Shown one piece after another: positions 13,206 through 16,798 of a stretch of 16,798 nucleotides of DNA. The notes under the pieces are model-generated. The model did no database searches. It was given only the letters and a program-made list of their open reading frames with translations, and was not told where the DNA came from. The stretch covers positions 1 to 16,798 of the forward strand of contig JAKADD010000011.1 in the NCBI GenBank assembly GCA_021820825.1. The letters are read 5' to 3'. A program made the position numbers and the translations under genes. How positions within the stretch are numbered: the stretch's first letter is position 1; every line of letters starts with the position of its first letter. The stretch is from Bacillota bacterium. GTDB lineage: Bacteria; Bacillota; Bacilli; Alicyclobacillales; SLC66.

Positions 13206-13703
13206 TCAACGAGCGGCGTTCAATCGCCGTTTGCGCATCACAAACCACACGCCCAGCATTCCCAGCGGCAGAGCCGCCGCCAGTGGAACCTCTGGCAATG
13301 TATCCAGCAAAGGACCGACTGTTTCCGCATAGTACTTGGAATTCGGGTCCGGAGACGTGTAGGTCATCGACACGTACACGTTCTGGGTATGCCCGTAGTT
13401 CGGAACCGGAATCTTGTAGCTGACAGCGGGACTGCTTTCATACAAGGTTCCTGTCTCGTAAATCGGAGCTGTACTCGAAGTCACGCCTGGCGGTGCAGTC
13501 GTAAATTCAAACTGCAACGTCTGCGGAGGAGTAAGCGCCACTCCCTGAAGTGTCGGGAAGTTCAGGATCAGAGACGTCTCGCCCGAAGAAACCATGACTT
13601 CCTGGGTAACTGGCTGGTTTGTGGCTGCGAATGCAGGCACTGTAACCGCCAAGGACCCTGCCGCCAAACCTGCTGTGACCAAAACTTGTTTCCATCCTCT
13701 CAT
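13206..13703 (-). CDS. Exosortase substrate 2: secreted protein with PEVPLA-CTERM sorting signal
   Basis: This is a 165-aa exported protein. The signal peptide is MRGWKQVLVTAGLAAGSL and onward to a cut site near PAFAAT. The mature part is beta-rich (LILNFPTLQGVALTPP, IYETGTLYESSPAVSYKIP). The C-terminal 30 residues carry LPEVPLAAALPLGMLGVW, then FVMRKRR and a short tail, that is motif, membrane helix and basic cluster. It is a clear paralogue of the protein at 8791-9348, and the sorting signals are nearly identical. ATG at 13703 is chosen because AGAAAGGAGGT, close to a perfect anti-16S match, ends 6 nt upstream; a TTG at 13724 lacks a site. The strong ribosome site suggests an abundant protein. 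The gene is divergent from substrate 3, with 239 bp between. The 37-bp element and an extended -10 box lie in its promoter region. The mature function is unknown. Confidence 0.87.
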   Translation of the reverse strand: MRGWKQVLVTAGLAAGSLAVTVPAFAATNQPVTQEVMVSSGETSLILNFPTLQGVALTPPQTLQFEFTTAPPGVTSSTAPIYETGTLYESSPAVSYKIPVPNYGHTQNVYVSMTYTSPDPNSKYYAETVGPLLDTLPEVPLAAALPLGMLGVWFVMRKRRLNAAR

Positions 13704-13799
13704 TTGTTTACCTCCTTTCTGCAATGGATTGTGGAGTCAGCCTGAAACGTGGACTCCAGTTCATCGTAAGGAACAGCGCGTGTTCACAGACTACTTAGT

Positions 13800-13808
13800 A
13801 TGGTATCA
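13800..13808 (-). promoter_or_regulatory. Candidate extended -10 promoter of substrate 2
   Basis: TGA-TACCAT on the minus strand has the TGn extension and 4 of 6 hexamer matches. Its support comes mainly from position: it is 23 bp from the conserved element, against 22 bp at Xrt-1. The predicted leader is about 90 nt. Confidence 0.4.
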
Positions 13809-13828
13809 GTGTTTTTCGCTTGCGTGCT

Positions 13829-13865
13829 TTAAGTTTCGGGTTTGGCAACTTGAAGAAAACTTTAG
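13829..13865 (-). promoter_or_regulatory. Conserved 37-bp upstream element, copy 2 (substrate 2 promoter)
   Basis: This is the second copy of the element at 11268-11304 (29 of 37 identical, AAGAAAACTTTAG fully conserved). It has the same orientation relative to the minus-strand gene as copy 1 and a near-identical distance to the -10 box. It also overlaps the region upstream of the plus-strand promoter of substrate 3 (13885-13893), so one regulator could control both divergent genes. Confidence 0.55.
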
Positions 13866-13884
13866 CTTAATCTGCAAGCCATTG

Positions 13885-13893
13885 TGCTATAGT
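13885..13893 (+). promoter_or_regulatory. Extended -10 promoter of substrate 3
   Basis: TGC-TATAGT on the plus strand (5 of 6 hexamer matches plus TGn) predicts a start near 13900 and a leader of about 43 nt. The -35 position is poor, as at the neighbouring promoters, and the conserved element ends 22 bp upstream of the hexamer. Confidence 0.5.
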
Positions 13894-13942
13894 TTGCCTC
13901 GCATAGAAATGGAAGGCCATCATTTGGGGGAGTGATAATTTT

Positions 13943-14620
13943 ATGATGCAACGGAAGAAACGCCGACATAAAACGGCCGTGACGGCTGGCGGTGCGCTGG
14001 CGCTGTGGCTGGCGGGCAGCCTCGTCCTTGGCGGCGCTGCATTTGCCAAGTCGGGTGGGTCCGGCGACAATGGGGGGAACGGAGAAGGAACCCTGTCCAT
14101 GTACACAACGCTTGCAAACGCGGAAAGCGGAACCTCTCCCGTCTCGGCGTTGACGGGAGGCCAGACCTACTATTTCGTTCTGGACAATCCAGGCGGGAAG
14201 ACGCCAGAGACGAACCTGAAAAACGTTCCTCCGTCACTGACGTTCAACTTCTACAATCCCGCCCACAATTTTCAGGGGAACCCGAAGAAGGCCGAGAAAT
14301 ACGCCAAGGACATACAGTTCTCGGTTAGCGGTCAACTTGTGAATAGCCACCCGTTCGTTTATCCGGTGACTCTGCCGCTCAACATCGCCACGCCAGGCGA
14401 CTATACGATCGGCACCTTTGGCGTCAATAAGCAGCCGCAATCGAACGGCCAAAACGGCGAGGACGAGTTCTTCTTCTCGACGGACCCTACGATCAACGGC
14501 ACAGTTCTCGTGGAACCGCCGACACAGGGACAAATGCCGGAAGTGCCGCTTGCAGGCGTTTTGCCAGTCATACTGGCCGCAGGCGGCATAGTATGGTTTG
14601 CACGCCGTCGTGCGCGCTGA
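13943..14620 (+). CDS. Exosortase substrate 3: secreted protein with PEVPLA-CTERM sorting signal
   Basis: This is a 225-aa exported protein. A strongly basic start (MMQRKKRRHK) precedes a hydrophobic core and a cut site near GAAFAK. The mature protein opens with a Gly/Ser/Asn linker (SGGSGDNGGNGEG), then a beta-rich domain of about 140 residues (YYFVLDNPGG, SLTFNFYNP, GDYTIGTFG) with no family I recognise. The C-terminus has MPEVPLAGVLP (198-208), a hydrophobic helix and ARRRAR. It shares the sorting signal with substrates 1 and 2 but not the mature domain. The helix differs (VILAAGGIVWF instead of GMLGVW), so it may belong to a different exosortase. ATG at 13943 has GGGGGAG 10 nt upstream. 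The gene converges on Xrt-2, with a strong shared terminator between, which makes Xrt-2 its likely partner (inference). Confidence 0.85.
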   Translation: MMQRKKRRHKTAVTAGGALALWLAGSLVLGGAAFAKSGGSGDNGGNGEGTLSMYTTLANAESGTSPVSALTGGQTYYFVLDNPGGKTPETNLKNVPPSLTFNFYNPAHNFQGNPKKAEKYAKDIQFSVSGQLVNSHPFVYPVTLPLNIATPGDYTIGTFGVNKQPQSNGQNGEDEFFFSTDPTINGTVLVEPPTQGQMPEVPLAGVLPVILAAGGIVWFARRRAR

Positions 14621-14660
14621 CCCACTTGTGTTCGTTGCGCAGCCAGCTTAATTTGAAACC

Positions 14661-14711
14661 GATCATGAAGCAGGCCGCCATCCAGGAATGGAGGCGGCCT
14701 ATTTCATGATC
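14661..14711. terminator. Bidirectional terminator between substrate 3 and Xrt-2
   Basis: This is a 51-bp inverted repeat. The outer arms are GATCATGAA and TTCATGATC (9 bp), the inner arms AGGCCGCC and GGCGGCCT (8 bp), then TCCA and TGGA around a GGAA loop, with only a 2-nt mismatch and a 1-nt bulge. It lies between convergent genes, 40 bp after the substrate 3 stop and 26 bp before the Xrt-2 stop. AUUUC follows the inner stem on the plus strand. Confidence 0.85.
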
Positions 14712-14737
14712 AAACAGTCATTCTAAAGCGGTCATGC

Positions 14738-16456
14738 TCAGGTCTTCGCGGCAGGCGCTGTTGAAATCGGGGCTGTGCTCACAACTGTCTTCATGCTCTG
14801 CCTGGCAAAGGTACGCACGAAGAAGTCAAATGCCTGCAGACTGTTCCGCTCAGGCGCAGTGAGCGTTGGCAGCGCGGACAGCGTTTGCGCGGCTGAACCG
14901 CTCGCGCCATACTGCGCCTTGAGCGCCAACGGCAGCACCGACGCCAGTGGGCCCTTGACCTGCACCCCGTAGCGGATGGGCGTCATGAACTCCGCGCGAA
15001 TGTATGCGTTGCGCCCCTTGTATTTCACAGCATAGATATAGGCAACGTCTTCAAATGCGCCACGGGAGTTGCCGCCCGCCGCATTTGACGGGAGTAACAC
15101 GGCGAACGCTTGCGCCGCGACTCCTGGGTGAACATTAAAATTCTGGCGTCCCAAGACGCTGTAGCCGTGAAAGAGCAGGCAGTTATTTACACCGTAACTC
15201 TGCAGGGCGCTGAGATTGTATGTCCACCATTCCTCCGCCATCATATAAACGCCCTGTCGATTGCTGTAGGCAAAAGCTCTGCCATACGAACCAGGACCCA
15301 GCACGCTGGTCTCGTCAAACGTACCCAAAATGCTGCGGTTGTAGCCAGCCATCTGCGGCATCAGCTGTGACAGATTGTTTGTATTGACGGAAATCGGCGC
15401 GCCGAATGATCCGGCGGCCCAGTTGTAGATGGGCCAAAGCAGCACCGTCAGAACCAGCGCGCCCGCCATTGCGACGCCTGCGCGAATCCAGCCGGGAATC
15501 GGAAGGGATTTGGTCGCTCGCACCGTTTTGCTGCGCACGCCGATCAGTTTGCCGACCAGGGCCAGAATGATCAATGTGACGACAAACAGAATCATGCCAA
15601 GCACCGGATGCAGCGTGCCGAAGGTGAAGTTGCTGCCCACCAGATGGCCGGAGATCACCAGAATGATCAGACGCAGGAGATTCATGACGACGGACATGAC
15701 CGCCGCGAAGCCGATCAGGATCGCTTTCCTTAAAACCGTTCCCTCGAACAACACAAGGATAATAGGCAACAGGATAAGCATGGCCAGAAAACTGTCTGAC
15801 CCGCTGCAGACCGACGACACCTGCACGCCAAACCACTGGCCGGCGTGCTTGACGTAGTAATCGCTGTATACATAACTCACGCGCAGCCAAGGTGCGAAAT
15901 GCGCAAACACAGTCAGACTGGCGTTTGCGAGATTCTCTAAAATGGGATTGGTAACATTGACAATCCAGGAGTAAATGGGCGGCCATACGAGCAGCAGGTA
16001 CAGGAGCGGCCGCACAAGTTTGCCCGTGACGCCCACGCCAAACATTATCCAGGCCAAGCCCAGCGCCCAGAGCGGCCACACGAGCAGCCCTGCCGAATCG
16101 CCCACAAAACTGCCTGCCCACGATGTCATCCCCGCCACCAGCAATGCGCCTGAGAGAAGCAGAAGCAGCACGCCCATAATTCCGTTTAGCTCGGCGTCGT
16201 CCTTATACGCGTCAGTGCGCGACATCGACCACCCGGCCCAGAAAAACGCGAAGACCGGAATCCATACGAGATAGGCATACGGCGTATCGGCCAAGGCGTC
16301 GCCCCACAGCGGCTGGGCATAGGGCAGGATCGGCAAAATGCTTGCCGCGATCCAAACGGCGATCCAACCGACGGATCCGTGCAGCGGACGTGTTCCCGTT
16401 CTGACGCGTTGCCGACCCCTCCGGCTGCGCGATTCAAAATGCTCGCTATTTTCCAT
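14738..16456 (-). CDS. Exosortase Xrt-2 fused to EpsI-like C-terminal domain
   Basis: This 572-aa polytopic membrane protein is a full-length paralogue of Xrt-1. The catalytic Cys, Arg and His are at C217 (SVCSGSDS), R262 (NLLRLII) and H283 (TLHPVLG). Eight or so helices span about 28-310; another helix near 330-350 leads to the EpsI-like domain (about 365-545), with EEWWTYNLSALQSY and NCLLFHGYSVLG, mirroring the Xrt-1 layout. Conserved blocks shared with Xrt-1 include ADTPYAYLVWIPVFAF and DDAELNGIMG. Two starts are possible. GTG at 16516 has AGGGGG 4 nt upstream. ATG at 16456 has CAGGGGGC about 10 nt upstream and gives an N-terminus similar in length to Xrt-1, so it is preferred. A C-terminal tail of about 15 small residues (STAPISTAPAAKT) has no counterpart in Xrt-1. 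The gene converges on substrate 3. Confidence 0.9.
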   Translation of the reverse strand: MENSEHFESRSRRGRQRVRTGTRPLHGSVGWIAVWIAASILPILPYAQPLWGDALADTPYAYLVWIPVFAFFWAGWSMSRTDAYKDDAELNGIMGVLLLLLSGALLVAGMTSWAGSFVGDSAGLLVWPLWALGLAWIMFGVGVTGKLVRPLLYLLLVWPPIYSWIVNVTNPILENLANASLTVFAHFAPWLRVSYVYSDYYVKHAGQWFGVQVSSVCSGSDSFLAMLILLPIILVLFEGTVLRKAILIGFAAVMSVVMNLLRLIILVISGHLVGSNFTFGTLHPVLGMILFVVTLIILALVGKLIGVRSKTVRATKSLPIPGWIRAGVAMAGALVLTVLLWPIYNWAAGSFGAPISVNTNNLSQLMPQMAGYNRSILGTFDETSVLGPGSYGRAFAYSNRQGVYMMAEEWWTYNLSALQSYGVNNCLLFHGYSVLGRQNFNVHPGVAAQAFAVLLPSNAAGGNSRGAFEDVAYIYAVKYKGRNAYIRAEFMTPIRYGVQVKGPLASVLPLALKAQYGASGSAAQTLSALPTLTAPERNSLQAFDFFVRTFARQSMKTVVSTAPISTAPAAKT

Positions 16457-16542
16457 ATTGAAATATGCCCCCTGCTTCACGCGTACGCTCACTTCCAGGG
16501 ACCGATCGAATTTCACAGTTCCCCCTGGCGTCGATCGCGATT

Positions 16543-16551
16543 ATCATAGCA
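16543..16551 (-). promoter_or_regulatory. Extended -10 promoter of Xrt-2
   Basis: TGC-TATGAT on the minus strand (TGn plus 5 of 6) lies 27 bp upstream of the GTG at 16516; its start point would fall near 16536. A perfect TATAAT at 16557-16562 lies close by with a TTGGAA box at a short 15-bp spacing and is an alternative. A start near 16536 allows either translation start. Confidence 0.5.
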
Positions 16552-16662
16552 TACGAATTATACGGGCGGTCTGCGGATTCCAATTGCAATGCTTGAGCGC
16601 AAACATATCACTTTAAATAATTAAATTTTTTTTGATGCAGCATTCTTGATCATTGTTCCCCG

Positions 16663-16689
16663 TGCGGAAAAATACGATAAATTTCCGCA
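16663..16689. repeat. Inverted repeat in the divergent region right of Xrt-2
   Basis: TGCGGAAA (16663-16670) and TTTCCGCA (16682-16689) form an 8-bp inverted repeat with an 11-bp AT-rich centre. It lies between the Xrt-2 promoter and the rightward promoter at 16726-16734 and may be an operator for a dimeric regulator. Next to it is an AT-rich stretch (16609-16633) with an 8-base T run. Confidence 0.35.
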
Positions 16690-16725
16690 GGCAGCTACTC
16701 CACTAGTGAACCAAAATGTGGATTA

Positions 16726-16734
16726 TGATATACT
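16726..16734 (+). promoter_or_regulatory. Extended -10 promoter of the rightmost partial gene
   Basis: TGA-TATACT on the plus strand has the TGn extension and 5 of 6 hexamer matches. The -35 position 17 bp upstream reads GTGAAC (partial match to TTGACA). The predicted start is near 16741, with a leader of about 40 nt. Confidence 0.45.
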
Positions 16735-16780
16735 CAAAGCAGGGAAAGAGATGAAATAGAGGGAGGGAAGCACAGCGGTG

Positions 16781-16798
16781 ATGCGGACAGCTAAATTC
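16781..16798 (+). CDS. Start of an unidentified gene (cut by window edge)
   Basis: ATG at 16781 opens a frame (MRTAKF) that runs to the window end. GTG at 16778 is an alternative in-frame start. GGGAGGGAAG at 16761-16770 is a good ribosome site (about 8 nt before the GTG, 11 before the ATG), and an extended -10 promoter lies upstream. Six codons are too few to assign a product. It is divergent from Xrt-2. Confidence 0.45.

Noticed and set aside
15315..16121. 268-codon open frame on the minus strand inside Xrt-2
   Set aside because: It is an out-of-frame shadow of Xrt-2; the Xrt-2 frame has the conserved exosortase residues.
1..16798. CRISPR arrays, tRNA or rRNA genes, insertion sequences
   Set aside because: No regularly spaced repeats, no tRNA-like TTCGAAT/CCA ends in cloverleaf context, and no transposase motifs or paired terminal repeats were found by reading both strands.

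Overview
The window looks like chromosomal DNA from a Gram-positive, Bacillota-type bacterium, perhaps an Alicyclobacillaceae-like acidophile; the family is a guess. Evidence: strong AGGAGG-type ribosome binding sites, TTG and GTG starts, extended -10 (TGn) promoters, a DivIVA-like protein, and GC content slightly above half by eye. I see no tRNA, rRNA, transposase, phage gene or CRISPR array. The region reads as one functional theme: cell-surface glycan synthesis and exosortase-type protein sorting, with cyclic di-GMP as a likely control signal.

Left arm, minus strand, 3197 down to 1: a four-gene operon with a good sigma-A promoter (3236-3264). It encodes a GtrA-type flippase, a GtrB-like polyprenyl-phosphate sugar synthase, a ManC-like mannose-1-phosphate guanylyltransferase with a C-terminal cupin, and the first 105 codons of a GAF-domain protein cut by the window edge. 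Plus strand, 3462-6393: a small unknown gene, a DivIVA-like coiled-coil protein, and a membrane family 2 glycosyltransferase. The last has an N-terminal MshEN domain carrying the exact 24 + 5 + 24 residue layout of the c-di-GMP-binding motif.

Right arm, mostly minus strand, 16516 down to 6427: two exosortase proteins, each fused to an EpsI-like C-terminal domain (Xrt-1 at 9494-11173, Xrt-2 at 14738-16456). Three secreted proteins (8791-9348, 13206-13703, 13943-14620) end in a new-looking PEP-CTERM-type signal, PE[V/T]PLA, then a hydrophobic helix, then an Arg/Lys cluster. A GT-C type membrane glycosyltransferase lies between. A secreted glycoside hydrolase with two IPT/TIG-like repeats (6427-8529) is preceded by a clear class I c-di-GMP riboswitch and an intrinsic terminator. 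A 37-bp element is shared by the promoters of Xrt-1 and one substrate at almost the same distance from the -10 box.

Working model (inference): ManC, GtrB and GtrA supply a lipid-linked hexose, probably mannose, outside the membrane. The GT-C enzyme uses it to modify a surface molecule, possibly the sorted proteins. The two exosortases cut and anchor the PE[V/T]PLA proteins. The MshEN glycosyltransferase makes an exopolysaccharide when c-di-GMP is high, perhaps placed in the cell by the DivIVA-like partner, and the riboswitch sets hydrolase levels from the same signal. This resembles the exosortase/EPS systems of Gram-negative biofilm formers transplanted into a Gram-positive cell. The window ends with the first codons of a further plus-strand gene.
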